In this document: positions 8,401 through 21,388 of the stretch, piece after piece | Layout: each line of letters opens with the position of its first letter | Numbering within the stretch: the stretch's first letter is position 1 | NCBI GenBank assembly: GCA_900754475.1 | Contig: CAAECY010000049.1 | Coordinates: 1-64,000, forward strand | Direction: 5' to 3' | Source of the DNA: an uncultured Sutterella sp. | GTDB lineage: Bacteria > Pseudomonadota > Gammaproteobacteria > Burkholderiales > Burkholderiaceae_F | DNA length: 64,000 nucleotides | Notes under the pieces: generated by a model | Database searches by the model: none | The model's input: the letters and a program-made list of their open reading frames with translations, nothing else | What the model was told of the DNA's origin: nothing | Program-made: the position numbers and the translations under genes

Positions 8401-8805
8401 TCAGCGGACCACGAGCACCGGACGATCGGCCTGATGGAGGACCTTCTGCGTCTCGCTGCCCAAGAGGAGCGAGCCGATCGAACCCAGACCGCGACTGGCC
8501 ATAACGATGTAATCGACGTTGTGGCGGGCGGCGCACTCGAGAATGCCCTTCCAGACGGCCGAACAATGCTCGGCGACCACTTCGCAGGGCACGCCCGCTT
8601 CCGTCGCCTTGTGATGCACCGCCGCGAGCCGTTCGCGAACGGCCTGATCCTCGCCTTCGAAACCGATGCTCGGAGGCGGGGCGACGACGGCGGTCACGGC
8701 GATCAACTCGCCTCCGAACTGCTTCGTCAACCGAACAGCCGTATCCACGGCTTTGTCACTGAGATTAGAACCGTCCGTCGTTACGAGGACCTTAACAGCA
8801 CTCAT
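8401..8805 (-). CDS. Universal stress protein, UspA family
   Basis: 134 residues with the Usp fold: VLVTTDGSNLSDKAVDTAVRL at the N-terminus, and a C-terminal SRGLGSIGSLLLGSETQKVL followed by RPVLVV. The nucleotide-binding G-x2-G-x9-G-S pattern is nearly intact; the first Gly is Ala here. Many Usp proteins of this size bind ATP and respond to starvation or redox stress. The ATG at 8805 has a strong AAGGAGG. It appears to be a single-gene transcript. Confidence 0.9.
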   Translation of the reverse strand: MSAVKVLVTTDGSNLSDKAVDTAVRLTKQFGGELIAVTAVVAPPPSIGFEGEDQAVRERLAAVHHKATEAGVPCEVVAEHCSAVWKGILECAARHNVDYIVMASRGLGSIGSLLLGSETQKVLHQADRPVLVVR

Positions 8806-9002
8806 GACTCCCCTCCTTCTGCGGAATTCTTTGGACGCGCCGACCGTACGGGGCGTCGCGTGGTGACGGGGCCGGCGCTTGAACGGTCCCGACTGCCTTG
8901 TTCGAGCGGAGCGCCGTACGGGACGGCCTCCGGGCTTCTCAAGTGTAGCAGAGGGCCGTGCCCGCTCCCTTTCGGGCCGGGGCGCCCCCGCGAGTGCGAA
9001 AA

Positions 9003-9036
9003 AAAAACGGGCTGTTCCGAGGAACATCCCGTTTTT
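9003..9036 (-). terminator. Terminator of the ATP synthase operon
   Basis: Hairpin AAAACGGG..GTTCC-GA-GGAAC..CCCGTTTT followed on the minus strand by a long T-run, 27 bp after the atpC stop codon. A textbook intrinsic terminator. Confidence 0.88.
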
Positions 9037-9062
9037 CAGAAGCTTCAGCAGTTCTCCGAAGA

Positions 9063-9479
9063 TTACTGCTGCTGGCGAATCTTCTTGATGGCCTTGAGCT
9101 CTTCCATAAGGGCCGACATTTCGGCTTCGAGCTTGGCAATGGCCAGTTCGCCGGTCGCCGTCTGACGAGCCGCGCGGGCTTCTTCGAGCGCCTGTTGGGC
9201 CTTGGCCTCGTCGAGGTCCTTGCTGCGGATGGCGGTGTCGGCCAGAACCGTCACCAGGTCCGGCTGAACCTCCAGCACGCCGCCCGCCACGAACACCTGT
9301 TCGACCGTCTTGTTCGGAAGATGAATCCGAACGAAGCCGGGTCGGATGAGCGTGATCAGAGGCAGATGCCCCGGCAGAATCCCAAGTTCGCCAGACTTCC
9401 CGGGCAGCGATACGAGTTCGGCGTCACCGGAGAAAATATTTTCTTCGGCGCTAACGACGTCGACTTTGATAGTAGACAT
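9063..9479 (-). CDS. atpC: F1Fo ATP synthase epsilon subunit
   Basis: 138 residues, last gene of the atp operon. The N-terminal beta-sandwich ([22 protein letters not shown], then [19 protein letters not shown]) is followed by a two-helix C-terminal domain rich in Ala/Glu ([17 protein letters not shown]). The epsilon subunit forms part of the central stalk and can inhibit ATP hydrolysis through its C-terminal helices. The start ATG at 9479 is followed by the expected [10 protein letters not shown]. Confidence 0.96.
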   Translation of the reverse strand: MSTIKVDVVSAEENIFSGDAELVSLPGKSGELGILPGHLPLITLIRPGFVRIHLPNKTVEQVFVAGGVLEVQPDLVTVLADTAIRSKDLDEAKAQQALEEARAARQTATGELAIAKLEAEMSALMEELKAIKKIRQQQ

Positions 9480-9540
9480 ATGGGTTGCTCCGTGTGTCAG
9501 GCTGTGGAGGGACGGGCCCTAGAGCCCGTCCGCCTCACGA

Positions 9541-10953
<1,413 letters not shown>

Positions 10954-10976
10954 TCAGTTATCGATACTTATTCTGT

Positions 10977-11858
10977 TTAAGACACCGCGGCGGCACCACC
11001 GACGATTTCGGTGATTTCCTTCGTAATGCCGGCCTGGCGGGTCTTGTTGTAGACGAGCTGCAGTTCGCCGATGAGCTTCTTCGCGTTGTCGGAAGCCGCC
11101 TTCATCGCGACCATACGGGCACTCTGTTCGGAGGCCATGTTTTCTGCAACCGCCTGGTAAATCAAACCTTCGACATAGCGCTTCAGGAGCTCGTCGAGCA
11201 CGGTCTGGGCGTCGGGCTCGTAGAGATAGTCCCACGAGTAGGCGCGCGCGGGTTCTTCAACACCGGCGAAGCTGTTTTCCGTGAGCGGCAGAAGCTGCTC
11301 GATCACGGGTTCCTGCTTCATGGCGTTCACAAAGCGCGAATAGGCCAGATGCACGGAGTCGACCTTCCCTTCCATGAAGGCCTGGATCTGCACCGTGATG
11401 GCACCGATCAGACGATCGAGGTTGGGGTGGTCGCCGAGCTGAACCACTCGGCTGACGACCGGCACGTTGAGGCGCGTGAGGAAGCCGAGGCCCTTGTTAC
11501 CAATCGCCGTGGCATCCACCTTGATGCCCGCAGCGTCCCATTCCTTCACGCGGTGAAGGACCTGACGCTGAATGTTGGTATTGAGAGCACCGGCAAGCCC
11601 CTTGTCGGTCGTCACCATGATGAGGCCGACCTTTTTGGCACCTTCGTGCTTGACGAGGAACGGATGCTTGTAGTCGGCGTTCGCACGGGCAAGATGCGAG
11701 CAAATCACTCGAATCTTGTCGCCGTACGGACGCGCGGCAAACATCCGGTCCTGCGCCTTGCGCATCTTCGAGGCCGCAACCATTTCCATCGCCTTGGTGA
11801 TCTTGCGCGTGTTTTGCACGCTCTTGATCTTTCCGCGAATTTCCTTTGTACTGGGCAT
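10977..11858 (-). CDS. atpG: F1Fo ATP synthase gamma subunit
   Basis: 293-residue central-stalk rotor. The N-terminal helix [20 protein letters not shown] and the C-terminal helix ([20 protein letters not shown], then [20 protein letters not shown]) that form the rotating coiled coil are both intact. The C-terminus AAAVS is the family's usual end. It lies between atpA and atpD with about 30-bp gaps. Confidence 0.97.
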   Translation of the reverse strand: MPSTKEIRGKIKSVQNTRKITKAMEMVAASKMRKAQDRMFAARPYGDKIRVICSHLARANADYKHPFLVKHEGAKKVGLIMVTTDKGLAGALNTNIQRQVLHRVKEWDAAGIKVDATAIGNKGLGFLTRLNVPVVSRVVQLGDHPNLDRLIGAITVQIQAFMEGKVDSVHLAYSRFVNAMKQEPVIEQLLPLTENSFAGVEEPARAYSWDYLYEPDAQTVLDELLKRYVEGLIYQAVAENMASEQSARMVAMKAASDNAKKLIGELQLVYNKTRQAGITKEITEIVGGAAAVS

Positions 11859-11888
11859 GGGTTTGGGTCCTCTAGGATCAATTTGCGC

Positions 11889-13430
11889 TTAGTAAGCGCC
11901 GCTCTTCTTGAACTCTTCGATGGCAGCCTTGAGCTGAGCTTCGACTTCCTTCGTGAGTTCCTTCTTGGCCTCGATCGTGTCGACGAGGTCGGCGTGATGC
12001 GTCTTCAGGTATTCGCGCATGCCGCGTTCGACGCGCAGAGCGTCGGCCACGGACACGTCGTCGTAGGCACCCATGTTGACGGCGTAAAGAACGAGCGCTT
12101 CTTCCCAAACCTGGAGCGGCTGGTACTGAGGCTGCTTCATGAGTTCGGTAACAACACGACCGCGGTCGAGCTGCTTGCGGGTCACGTCGTCGAGGTCCGA
12201 GGCGAACTGGGCGAAGGCCGCGAGTTCACGGTACTGGGCCAGGGCGAGACGAACGCCGCCGCCGAGCTTCTTGATGATCTTCGTCTGAGCGGCACCGCCG
12301 ACGCGGGAAACCGAAATGCCGGGGTTGATGGCAGGACGGATACCGGCGTTGAAGAGGTCCGTTTCAAGGAAGATCTGACCGTCGGTAATCGAAATCACGT
12401 TGGTCGGAACGAACGCGGTAACGTCGCCGGCCTGCGTTTCGATGATCGGCAGAGCGGTCATGGAGCCCGTACGGCCCTTGACGGCACCCTTCGTGAAGCG
12501 TTCGACGTAAGCCGGGTTCACGCGGGCGGCACGTTCGAGCAGACGGCTGTGGAGGTAGAAGACGTCGCCCGGGTAGGCTTCACGTCCCGGCGGACGGCGA
12601 AGCAGCAGCGAGATCTGACGATAAGCCCAAGCCTGCTTGGTCAAGTCGTCGTAGACGATGAGGGAGTCTTCACCGCGGTCGCGGAAGTATTCGCCCATCG
12701 TAGCGCCGGCGTACGGAGCGATGTACTGCATGGCGGCCGATTCGGAAGCCGTGGCGGCGACGACGATCGTGTATTCCATGGCGCCGCTTTCTTCAAGCTT
12801 GCGCACGACGTTGGCGATCGTGGAGGCCTTCTGACCGATGGCGACGTAAACGCAGATGAGGTCCTTGCCCTTCTGGTTGATGATCGTGTCGATCGCAACG
12901 GCGGTCTTACCCGTCTGGCGGTCGCCGATGATCAGTTCGCGCTGGCCGCGACCGACCGGAACCATCGAGTCGATCGACTTGAGACCGGTCTGAACAGGCT
13001 GGGAAACCGACTGACGGTCGATAACGCCCGGGGCGACCTTTTCAACGACGTCGAATTCCTTGGCTTCGATCGGGCCCTTGCCGTCGATCGGCTGGCCGAG
13101 GGCGTTCACCACACGACCGATCAGTTCGCGACCGACAGGAACCGAAAGAATGCGGCCGGTCGTCTTGACCGTGTCGCCTTCGGAAATGTGTTCGTAGTTG
13201 CCGAGAATAACGGCGCCCACGGAGTCGCGTTCGAGGTTGAGCGCGAGGCCGTAGGTGTTGTTGGGGAATTCCAACATTTCGCCCTGCATCACGTCGTGGA
13301 GACCGTGCACACGGCAGATACCGTCGGTCACCGAGACAACGGTGCCTTGGGTGCGAAGATCAGCGGAAACGCCGAGGCCTTCGATACGCTTCTTCAGCAG
13401 TTCGCTGATTTCACTGGGATTGAGTTGCAT
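11889..13430 (-). CDS. atpA: F1Fo ATP synthase alpha subunit
   Basis: 513 residues, non-catalytic nucleotide-binding subunit of F1. The N-terminal [20 protein letters not shown] is the delta-binding helix. Walker A is [13 protein letters not shown], with [20 protein letters not shown] and the family signature [17 protein letters not shown] downstream. Length matches the family. An in-frame second half of the operon follows with 30-bp spacing to atpG. Confidence 0.98.
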   Translation of the reverse strand: MQLNPSEISELLKKRIEGLGVSADLRTQGTVVSVTDGICRVHGLHDVMQGEMLEFPNNTYGLALNLERDSVGAVILGNYEHISEGDTVKTTGRILSVPVGRELIGRVVNALGQPIDGKGPIEAKEFDVVEKVAPGVIDRQSVSQPVQTGLKSIDSMVPVGRGQRELIIGDRQTGKTAVAIDTIINQKGKDLICVYVAIGQKASTIANVVRKLEESGAMEYTIVVAATASESAAMQYIAPYAGATMGEYFRDRGEDSLIVYDDLTKQAWAYRQISLLLRRPPGREAYPGDVFYLHSRLLERAARVNPAYVERFTKGAVKGRTGSMTALPIIETQAGDVTAFVPTNVISITDGQIFLETDLFNAGIRPAINPGISVSRVGGAAQTKIIKKLGGGVRLALAQYRELAAFAQFASDLDDVTRKQLDRGRVVTELMKQPQYQPLQVWEEALVLYAVNMGAYDDVSVADALRVERGMREYLKTHHADLVDTIEAKKELTKEVEAQLKAAIEEFKKSGAY

Positions 13431-13448
13431 CTTACAGCTCCGAATTTT

Positions 13449-13997
13449 TTAAGCGGTGAGCGTCGTCTTCATCTGAACGAGACGGGCACGGATCGACGCA
13501 TCGAGAACCTGATCTCCGACGCGGACGCAGACGCCGCCGATGAGTTCAGGCTTGACGACGACGATCGGATGAAGTTTCACACCGGGAAACTTCTTTCCGA
13601 GCGAGTCGACCAGATCCCGGACCTCGGTCTCGCTCAGCTCGAAGGCCGTTTCGATAACGGCATCGGCCACACCTTCGGACATATTCTTCAGTTCACGAAA
13701 CTGACGGGCGATCTCCGGCATAGCTTCCAGACGACCGTTTTCGACGACCACGCGCAGAAGATGGGCGACTTCCTCGGGAAGCTTGCCCGTCACGTCCACG
13801 ATCAGGTCGAAGAGTTGATCATCGGTCAGCTTGGGATCGCCAACCAGAACGGCCACTTGCGGATTCTGAACCGTCACGACGAGAGCGTCGAGCGATTCGA
13901 GACAGCGAGCCATATCTTCAGCGCCGGCACTACGATCCTTGAGGGCCTGAATCAGGCCGTGGGCGTAGGGGCGCGCAATCGTCGAAAGTTCAGCCAT
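13449..13997 (-). CDS. atpH: F1Fo ATP synthase delta subunit
   Basis: 182-residue peripheral-stalk subunit linking the b dimer to the top of F1. The sequence starts MAELSTIARPYAHGLIQAL, the standard OSCP/delta opening, and has the C-terminal GVCVRVGDQVLDASIRARL. It starts 2 bp after the atpF stop, so translation is probably coupled. Confidence 0.96.
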   Translation of the reverse strand: MAELSTIARPYAHGLIQALKDRSAGAEDMARCLESLDALVVTVQNPQVAVLVGDPKLTDDQLFDLIVDVTGKLPEEVAHLLRVVVENGRLEAMPEIARQFRELKNMSEGVADAVIETAFELSETEVRDLVDSLGKKFPGVKLHPIVVVKPELIGGVCVRVGDQVLDASIRARLVQMKTTLTA

Positions 13998-13999
13998 AA

Positions 14000-14470
14000 T
14001 CAGAGCTTCGCCTTCAATTGTTCAAGCAGCTGGGCGTGAGCGGTCTTGTCGACTTCACGAGCCAGAATCTGCTCGGCACCGGCCACCGCAAGAACGGCAA
14101 CTTCATTGCGAAGTTCTTCGCGGGCGCGCTGCATGACCTGAGCGGCTTCCGCATGGGCGTTGGCAATGATGCGATCGGCCTCGACCTGAGCCTTGGCCGT
14201 GGCTTCGTCCACGATCGCCTGAGCACGCTTTTCACCGTCGGCAACGACCGAAGAGGCGCGGCCGCGAGCTTCCGCTTCAATGGCCTTGCCCTGTTCCGTC
14301 GCCACGGCCAAAGCCTTTTCGCCCTTGTTGGCGGCGGCAAGACCGTCGGCAATCTTCTTTTGCCGCTCTTCGATCGCGTTGATCAACGGCGGCCAGATGT
14401 ACTTCATGGTGACCCAAGCACCAAGGAAGAACACGACCATCTGTACAAACAGAGAGGCATTAATGTTCAT
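14000..14470 (-). CDS. atpF: F1Fo ATP synthase b subunit
   Basis: 156 residues. A single N-terminal membrane helix (about 5-25, [20 protein letters not shown]) is followed by [18 protein letters not shown] and a long charged Ala-rich helix that dimerises as the peripheral stalk. Length and position between atpE and atpH are standard for proteobacteria with a homodimeric b stalk; no b' gene is present. Confidence 0.97.
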   Translation of the reverse strand: MNINASLFVQMVVFFLGAWVTMKYIWPPLINAIEERQKKIADGLAAANKGEKALAVATEQGKAIEAEARGRASSVVADGEKRAQAIVDEATAKAQVEADRIIANAHAEAAQVMQRAREELRNEVAVLAVAGAEQILAREVDKTAHAQLLEQLKAKL

Positions 14471-14567
14471 TATCGAACCCCGTTATGTCAACCACGCCGT
14501 CCGCGGTGTGCGGCGGCGCAGCCGACATCGTCATTAAAAGAAAAGACGTTTGCTTCTCGGCTACCGA

Positions 14568-15699
<1,132 letters not shown>

Positions 15700-15711
15700 G
15701 GGTACCGATCC

Positions 15712-16074
15712 TTAGTTTTTCTTGAACAGCACGATGAAGTAACTATTCGCCACCGCTACGATCGTGAAGATCACCGCGGGCCAATTCAGTTGTTCGTAAT
15801 ACTTCACGGCGAGCCCGAGGAGGGCGACGACGAGGAAGATCTTGACGAACTCCCCCACCAGCACGGCCGATGCCCGAGGTTTTACCGACTTCACGCGACG
15901 TGGCAGGACAAGCCAAAGAACCAACAGTGACGAAGGAACCACGTAGGCCAAACCGGCGATCAGCGCGGACAGGGCGGCATCGCTTCCTCCAACAGCCGCG
16001 CAAACAACTGTTACAAGTGCGACAAGTGCGTACTGCGCAAGAGAGACGCGCATCATATCAGAAATGGCGAACAT
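15712..16074 (-). CDS. atpI: ATP synthase subunit I
   Basis: 120-residue hydrophobic protein with four predicted membrane helices (about 14-33, 37-57, 72-90, 96-116), the first gene of the atp operon. AtpI helps c-ring assembly and possibly Mg2+ handling in other bacteria. Sequence conservation is low in the family, so the call rests on topology, size and position directly before atpB. Confidence 0.88.
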   Translation of the reverse strand: MFAISDMMRVSLAQYALVALVTVVCAAVGGSDAALSALIAGLAYVVPSSLLVLWLVLPRRVKSVKPRASAVLVGEFVKIFLVVALLGLAVKYYEQLNWPAVIFTIVAVANSYFIVLFKKN

Positions 16075-16109
16075 ACTTACGCAACGACGGGGGTTTTTGA
16101 ACTTGGGGG

Positions 16110-16138
16110 ATTGTAAAAACGGAAGTACTCTTTCACAA
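16110..16138 (-). promoter_or_regulatory. Promoter of the atp operon
   Basis: Minus-strand TTGTGA (16138-16133) and TACAAT (16115-16110) separated by exactly 17 bp, 36 bp before the atpI start. This is the best sigma70-type match in the 169-bp parB-atpI gap. Confidence 0.65.
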
Positions 16139-16214
16139 CTAGCCGAAAGTCGACCGTCCCTACCACTTTAGAGGGAGAGGCGGTTTTTACTAAGTATTTG
16201 TTTATCTTAACATA

Positions 16215-16234
16215 GTGCCGTTTTCATTCGGCAC
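16215..16234 (-). terminator. Weak hairpin after parB
   Basis: GTGCCG-TTTTCATT-CGGCAC stem-loop about 10 bp after the parB stop codon. The downstream minus-strand sequence (TATGTTAAGAT) is AT-rich but lacks a true T-run, so termination may be partial. Confidence 0.4.
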
Positions 16235-16243
16235 AGCCAAACA

Positions 16244-17119
16244 TCATTTTTGAATTTTCCGTACGATCCCCTCGAGTTGGTCGAGGTTCGAAAATTCAAT
16301 CACGATCCGGCCCTTGCCCTTCTTGTTGGCCGTCAGACGCACCACGGCGCCGAGCGTGTCGGCAAGCGACTCCTCGAGCCGCTCGTTGTCCCGCGTCTTG
16401 ATCACCACCCGTTCCTGCGCGGGCGGGTTGAGCATGCGCTTGACGAGCTCTTCGGTCTGACGCACCGAAAGGCCCTTTTGCGCGACCCACTTGGCCGAGG
16501 TGACCTGATCGGTCGGGCACAGGGGCAGGAGCGCCCGAGCATGGCCCATTTCAAGCTCCCCGCGCATCACCATGGCTTTCACTTCGTCGGCAAGCGACAG
16601 AAGGCGCAGGAGGTTGGTGGTCGCCGAGCGCGAACGACCGATCGCCTTGGCGGCGTCTTCGTGGGTGAAGGAAAACTCTTCGACGAGGCGCTGGATGCCC
16701 TGAGCCTCTTCGATGGGGTTCAGATTTTCGCGCTGGATGTTCTCGATGAGCGCGATGGCAAGCGCGTGCTCGTCGTCGACGGAGCGGATGATGACCGGGA
16801 CCCGTTCGAGTCCGGCCAGGCGCGCCGCGCGGGAGCGGCGCTCGCCCGCGATGATTTCATAGCGCGCTCCGCCCACGGGGCGCACGAGAATCGGGCTCAA
16901 CACGCCCTCTTCCCGGATCGAGTCGGCCAACTCCGCAAGCGACGCGTCGTCCATATGGGTTCGGGGCTGATACTTCCCCGGCACGAGGCTCGAAAGCTCG
17001 ACCTCTTCGATGCGGTTCGAGTCCTCCGTACGAATCAGATCCTCGCCGAGCGAGTCCCCGAGAAGCGCGTCAAGCCCGCGCCCGAGCCCCTTCGACTTTT
17101 TTTTGATCACTGCGGCCAT
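16244..17119 (-). CDS. parB: Chromosome partitioning protein ParB
   Basis: 291-residue CTP-dependent clamp that loads at parS sites and spreads. The N-terminal [13 protein letters not shown] box (the ParA-interacting tail), [13 protein letters not shown], the arginine-rich [13 protein letters not shown] motif and [20 protein letters not shown] are all present. A HTH ([20 protein letters not shown]) and a C-terminal dimerisation domain follow. The ATG at 17119 has GGGAG upstream and lies 19 bp after the parA stop. I noticed no perfect parS (TGTTTCACGTGAAACA) in the window. Confidence 0.96.
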   Translation of the reverse strand: MAAVIKKKSKGLGRGLDALLGDSLGEDLIRTEDSNRIEEVELSSLVPGKYQPRTHMDDASLAELADSIREEGVLSPILVRPVGGARYEIIAGERRSRAARLAGLERVPVIIRSVDDEHALAIALIENIQRENLNPIEEAQGIQRLVEEFSFTHEDAAKAIGRSRSATTNLLRLLSLADEVKAMVMRGELEMGHARALLPLCPTDQVTSAKWVAQKGLSVRQTEELVKRMLNPPAQERVVIKTRDNERLEESLADTLGAVVRLTANKKGKGRIVIEFSNLDQLEGIVRKIQK

Positions 17120-17138
17120 GCGTTTCTCCCGGGCTCGG

Positions 17139-17915
17139 TTATCGACCCGTCTTGGGTTCCATGCGTTCGAGCAACTCGTCGGCAAACGCCGTGTAGGCTT
17201 TCGCCCCCTTGCTCGAACGATCGTAGATCACGCCGGGCTGACCGTAACTCGGCGCCTCGGCCAGACGCACGTTGCGGGGAATGATCGTGTTGAAGACCTT
17301 GTCCCCGAAATGCTTCTTGAGCTGCTCGCTCACCTGCTGCTGCAGCGTGATGCGCGGGTCGAACATGACCCGAAGAATCGAGATGATGCGCAGACCCGCG
17401 TTCTTGTCGGAGTGCACGCGCCGCACCGACCCCACCAGGTCCGTCAGCCCTTCGAGCGCGAAATACTCGCACTGCATGGGGATGATGACGCCGTCGGCGG
17501 CGCACAGCGCGTTGAGCGTCAGCATCGAGAGGCTCGGCGGGCAATCGATCAGCACGTAGTCGTACTGGTCCAGAACGGGCGCCAGGGCGTTTTTCAGCCG
17601 CACGTCGCGCTCTTTGAGGCCGACGAGCTCCACTTCGGCACCCGAAAGCTCCCGGTTGGCCGGCAGAACGTCAAAACCCGTTTCGGCCCGACGCACCACT
17701 TCGCTGAAGTGCTTCGTGCCCAAAAGCAGTTCGTAGACCGACCCGTCGACTTCCCGCTTGTCGATGCCGCACCCCATGGTGCCGTTGCCCTGCGGATCGA
17801 GGTCGATCAGCAATACGCGACGCCCTCTCAGCGCCAGGGCCGCGGAGAGGTTGACGGCCGTGGTGGTCTTGCCCACGCCGCCCTTCTGGTTGGCAATACA
17901 AAAAACCTGAGCCAT
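17139..17915 (-). CDS. parA: Chromosome partitioning ATPase ParA (Soj)
   Basis: 258-residue deviant Walker ATPase. Walker A is ANQKGGVGKTTTAVNL at residues 5-20, Walker A' LIDLDPQGNGTMG, and Walker B VLIDCPPSLSMLT. It lacks a plasmid-type N-terminal HTH, as expected for a chromosomal Soj protein. It dimerises on the nucleoid and moves ParB-origin complexes. The ATG at 17915 is favoured over an in-frame TTG at 17930 because the family starts MAxVFCIANQKGG. No strong ribosome-binding site is visible. Confidence 0.96.
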   Translation of the reverse strand: MAQVFCIANQKGGVGKTTTAVNLSAALALRGRRVLLIDLDPQGNGTMGCGIDKREVDGSVYELLLGTKHFSEVVRRAETGFDVLPANRELSGAEVELVGLKERDVRLKNALAPVLDQYDYVLIDCPPSLSMLTLNALCAADGVIIPMQCEYFALEGLTDLVGSVRRVHSDKNAGLRIISILRVMFDPRITLQQQVSEQLKKHFGDKVFNTIIPRNVRLAEAPSYGQPGVIYDRSSKGAKAYTAFADELLERMEPKTGR

Positions 17916-18025
17916 AGTATCCGAGAGCAAAAGAGCGGCCCCGTCTCAGCGACGGAGCCACGGATGGGATGCACCGAGGTGCTCGAGGCACAATGCGTAG
18001 CATTGTACCGAAGAGCACCGCCCGA

Positions 18026-18682
18026 TCAGTTCGCCGGGGCGTTGAGCGCCAGCCAAAGTTCGGAGAATCCCTGCCAGAAGATCGACACGCCGAGGCAGAT
18101 CAGGATGAAGGCGAAAATACGCGCGAGCGCGTCCGCACCGGCCGCCCCCACCGCACGACTCACGCGGTCGCTGTAGCGGTAGCAGAGCCAGATGACGACG
18201 ACGGTCGCCATCGTGGCCAAAATCGTCCCCGCGATGTTCGCGAAGTTGTACGGAAGGCTCGTACCGAGCGCCACCGAAACGGCGATCCCGCCCGGCCCCG
18301 TCGTCAAGGGAAGCGTGAAGGGGTAGAACGCCATCGACTTCAAGCGCGTGCGCGAAAGCGGCAGCGGCGAAGGCGTGCTCTCGTCGTGCGAGGGCGCATT
18401 CAGGGCGTTCCAGCCCGCGGCGAAAAGCACGCACCCGCCCGCGCAGCGCAACACGCCCACGGAGATGCCGAAAAAGCCGAGGATCATGTGCCCGCAGAAG
18501 AGACACACGACCAGAATCACCGCCGAATAAATCGAGATGCGGTTCGCGACGTAAGCGCGGTCCGAGTCCGTCAGGTTGCCCGTGAGCGTGCAGAAAAACA
18601 TCGCGCCGCTGAACGGGTTGATGACGGGAACGAGGGTCGTGAAGGTGTAGATGAAGGCGCTGAGAAAGGCTGAGCTCAACAT
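18026..18682 (-). CDS. MarC family integral membrane protein
   Basis: 218 residues with six predicted membrane helices and the MarC family motifs LVPVINPFSGAMFF at the N-terminus and PLTTGPGGIAVSVALG in the middle. MarC proteins were once linked to antibiotic resistance, but that role was not upheld; the function is unknown. The ATG at 18682 has GGAG. The gene sits between rsmG and parA, where many Burkholderiales carry a different transporter (LysE-like), so this slot seems variable. Confidence 0.88.
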   Translation of the reverse strand: MLSSAFLSAFIYTFTTLVPVINPFSGAMFFCTLTGNLTDSDRAYVANRISIYSAVILVVCLFCGHMILGFFGISVGVLRCAGGCVLFAAGWNALNAPSHDESTPSPLPLSRTRLKSMAFYPFTLPLTTGPGGIAVSVALGTSLPYNFANIAGTILATMATVVVIWLCYRYSDRVSRAVGAAGADALARIFAFILICLGVSIFWQGFSELWLALNAPAN

Positions 18683-18727
18683 GGGAAACTCCAGGGATCC
18701 GGAGAGCCTGAACAAACGATTCCGATA

Positions 18728-19375
18728 CTACTCGATCTCATGCATGAGCACGACGTGCCGTTCGGCCTCAAGGCCGAGAACCCGCAGACGGACCACCTCG
18801 TCGACGCTCACGTGAGGGCCGAGCGCGTCGATTTCCTCCTGCGGATAGACGCCCTTCATGGCGAGCCACCGGCCGCCCGGAGCGAGGAGTCCGCGCGTGA
18901 GGTCGGTGAAGTCGGCGAGCGTGGCAAAAGCGCGCGACGTGACGACGTCGAAGGTCGCCTTGCCGCGCAGGGCTTCGACGCGCGTGTGGCGCGCCCGCAG
19001 GTTCGGCAGACCGAGTTCGATCGCCGCCTGATTGATGAAGGCCGTCTTCTTGCCGACCGCATCCACCGCCAGAACTTTGAGCTCGGGACAGAGCAGCGCG
19101 ACGGGCACGGCGGGCAGTCCCCCGCCGCTCCCGACGTCGAGCACCGTACGGGCGTCGGGGCAGAGGCGCTTCAACTCGGGCACCAGGGCGGCCGAGTCGA
19201 GAAGGTGATGCGTCAGCACGTCCGACGCGTTCGAGATGGCCGTCAGGTTGTAGGTCTTGTTCCAACGGACGAGCAGCGCGGCATAGCGGACGAACTTCTC
19301 CGCCACGCCGTCGTCGACCTCAAGACCGAGGTGCTTCAAGCCGGCCTTCAGACCGGCCGAGTCGATCTCAATCAT
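18728..19375 (-). CDS. rsmG: 16S rRNA (guanine-N7)-methyltransferase RsmG (GidB)
   Basis: 215-residue SAM-dependent methyltransferase that modifies G527 of 16S rRNA. The family core [22 protein letters not shown] is followed by the SAM loop [17 protein letters not shown] and by [12 protein letters not shown]. It overlaps mnmG by four bases (ATGA), giving translational coupling in the classic gidA-gidB pair. Confidence 0.95.
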   Translation of the reverse strand: MIEIDSAGLKAGLKHLGLEVDDGVAEKFVRYAALLVRWNKTYNLTAISNASDVLTHHLLDSAALVPELKRLCPDARTVLDVGSGGGLPAVPVALLCPELKVLAVDAVGKKTAFINQAAIELGLPNLRARHTRVEALRGKATFDVVTSRAFATLADFTDLTRGLLAPGGRWLAMKGVYPQEEIDALGPHVSVDEVVRLRVLGLEAERHVVLMHEIE

Positions 19376-21306
19376 GCTTGGGTTTCCTTGTTGGTGCCCT
19401 TGTCGCGCACGTAATAGACGCGGCGCTTCAAGTGGATGAGAAGCAGCGTGACCGCCGCGGGCGTAACGCCCGAGATGCGCGAGGCCTGCCCGAGCGTTTC
19501 GGGGCGGGCCGCCTTCAGCTTCTGACGCACTTCGAACGACAGCCCCGAAACGGCGTCGTAGTCGAGATCCGCGGGAATGGCGAGCGTTTCGTTGGCCGTC
19601 TGCTTGGCGATTTCATCGCGCTGACGCTCGATGTAGCCCGAGTACTTGACGTCGATTTCCGCCTGCTCCATTTCCTCTTCGGTATAGCCCGCGAGGTCGA
19701 GCGCGAGTTCGCCGCTCGCCTTCGTGAGCGTGCCGAGTTCGCGCATCGACACGTCGGGGCGCGCCAGCAGGTTGCGCAGCGTATATTCGCGCTCCATGGA
19801 GGTCCCGAGCACGCGTTCGGCTTCGCCCGGCGCGAACATCTTCGGATTCACCCAGGTGCTCTTGAGCGTTTCGGAAAGGCGCGCGACCGCCTCCTGCTTG
19901 CGGCAGAAGTAGTCCCAGCGCGCGTCGTCGACCAAGCCCAGACGGCGCCCCGTTTCCGTGAGACGCGCGTCGGCGTTGTCTTCGCGCAGGCTCAAACGGT
20001 ATTCGGCACGGCTCGTGAACATGCGGTAGGGCTCCGTCACGCCCTTCGTCGTCAGGTCGTCGACCATGACGCCGAGGTACGCTTCGTCGCGACGCGGCGT
20101 CCAGGCGGCGTCGCCCGTGACGTAAAGCGCCGCATTGACGCCCGCCAGAAGACCCTGAGCGGCGGCCTCTTCGTAGCCCGTCGTCCCGTTGATCTGACCG
20201 GCGAAGAAAAGCCCCGGGATGAGCTTCGTTTCGAAGCTGCGCTTCAGTTCGCGCGGATCGTAGAAATCGTATTCGATGGCGTAGCCCGGACGCAGCAGAT
20301 GGGCGTGCTCCAAGCCGGGGAGCATGCGCACCATGCGAATCTGCACGTCGAAGGGCAGGCTCGTCGAGACGCCGTTCGGGTAAAACTCGTTCACGGTCAG
20401 CCCTTCGGGCTCAAGGAACACCTGGTGGCTGTCCTTGCCGGCAAAGCGCTTCACCTTGTCTTCGATCGAGGGGCAGTAGCGGGGGCCGATCCCCTGAATG
20501 ACGCCCGTGTACATGGGCGAGCGATCCAGATTTTCCAGGATGAGTTCGTGCATTTCCCGGCACGTGTGCGTCACCCAGCAGGGCATCTGCCGCGGGTGCT
20601 CCGCACGGGGCTCCGCCAGCGAGAAGCTCGGCACGGGATCGAGGTCGCCCCACTGCTCTTCGGTCTTCGAAAAGTCGATCGTGCGGCCGTCGATGCGCGG
20701 AGGCGTCCCCGTCTTGAGGCGCGCCTGCGGGAGGCCGAGCTCTTTGAGGCGTTCGGCGAGGCGAATGCTCGCGGGATCCCCCACGCGACCGGCCGGGTAG
20801 TGTTCGAGACCGATGTGCACGAGACCGTTCAAGAAGGTCCCCGCCGTCAGAACGACGGCGGGCGCGAGAAAGCGCACTCCCGTCTGCGTCACGACCCCGC
20901 CGACGCGGCCGTTTTCGACGATGAGGTCGTCCACCGCCTGCTGGAAGAGCCACAGGTTCTTCTGCGCTTCGACGCGCTCGCGCATCGCCCGACGGTAGAT
21001 CTGACGGTCGATCTGCGCGCGCGTCGCGCGCACGGCGGGCCCCTTGGAGCTGTTGAGGATGCGGAACTGGATGCCCGACTCGTCCGTCACCTGCCCCATC
21101 GCGCCGCCGAGCGCGTCCACTTCTTTGACGAGGTGGCCCTTGCCGATGCCGCCGATCGACGGATTGCAGGAGAGCTGCCCGATCGTATCGAGATTGTGCG
21201 TGACGAGCAGCGTGCGGCGTCCCATGCGCGCCGCGGCCAGAGCGGCTTCGGCCCCGGCATGGCCGCTGCCGACCACGATGACGTCAAAAGTTTCAGGAAA
21301 AATCAT
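19372..21306 (-). CDS. mnmG: tRNA uridine 5-carboxymethylaminomethyl modification enzyme MnmG (GidA)
   Basis: 644-residue FAD enzyme that works with MnmE to form cmnm5U34 in tRNA. The dinucleotide-binding motif [19 protein letters not shown] starts near residue 10, and the family signatures [20 protein letters not shown] and [12 protein letters not shown] follow. The C-terminal helical domain binds MnmE. Length is normal. The ATG at 21306 lacks a strong ribosome-binding site. Confidence 0.97.
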   Translation of the reverse strand: MIFPETFDVIVVGSGHAGAEAALAAARMGRRTLLVTHNLDTIGQLSCNPSIGGIGKGHLVKEVDALGGAMGQVTDESGIQFRILNSSKGPAVRATRAQIDRQIYRRAMRERVEAQKNLWLFQQAVDDLIVENGRVGGVVTQTGVRFLAPAVVLTAGTFLNGLVHIGLEHYPAGRVGDPASIRLAERLKELGLPQARLKTGTPPRIDGRTIDFSKTEEQWGDLDPVPSFSLAEPRAEHPRQMPCWVTHTCREMHELILENLDRSPMYTGVIQGIGPRYCPSIEDKVKRFAGKDSHQVFLEPEGLTVNEFYPNGVSTSLPFDVQIRMVRMLPGLEHAHLLRPGYAIEYDFYDPRELKRSFETKLIPGLFFAGQINGTTGYEEAAAQGLLAGVNAALYVTGDAAWTPRRDEAYLGVMVDDLTTKGVTEPYRMFTSRAEYRLSLREDNADARLTETGRRLGLVDDARWDYFCRKQEAVARLSETLKSTWVNPKMFAPGEAERVLGTSMEREYTLRNLLARPDVSMRELGTLTKASGELALDLAGYTEEEMEQAEIDVKYSGYIERQRDEIAKQTANETLAIPADLDYDAVSGLSFEVRQKLKAARPETLGQASRISGVTPAAVTLLLIHLKRRVYYVRDKGTNKETQA

Positions 21307-21388
21307 AAGAATTCGTTCGTTGGTTCGGTCCGCGAAAGGCCCAGCGCCCGCAAGCTTGCGGCCCGAAAAGCAAGACCGAAAGCATACG

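Noticed and set aside
11349..14039. An 896-codon plus-strand open frame over atpG-atpA-atpH
   Set aside because: Antisense shadow of the ATP synthase genes; no recognisable domain and no ribosome-binding site.
16244..17915. Search for parS sites near parAB
   Set aside because: I saw no perfect or near-perfect TGTTTCACGTGAAACA by eye here or elsewhere in the window; a degenerate site could be missed.
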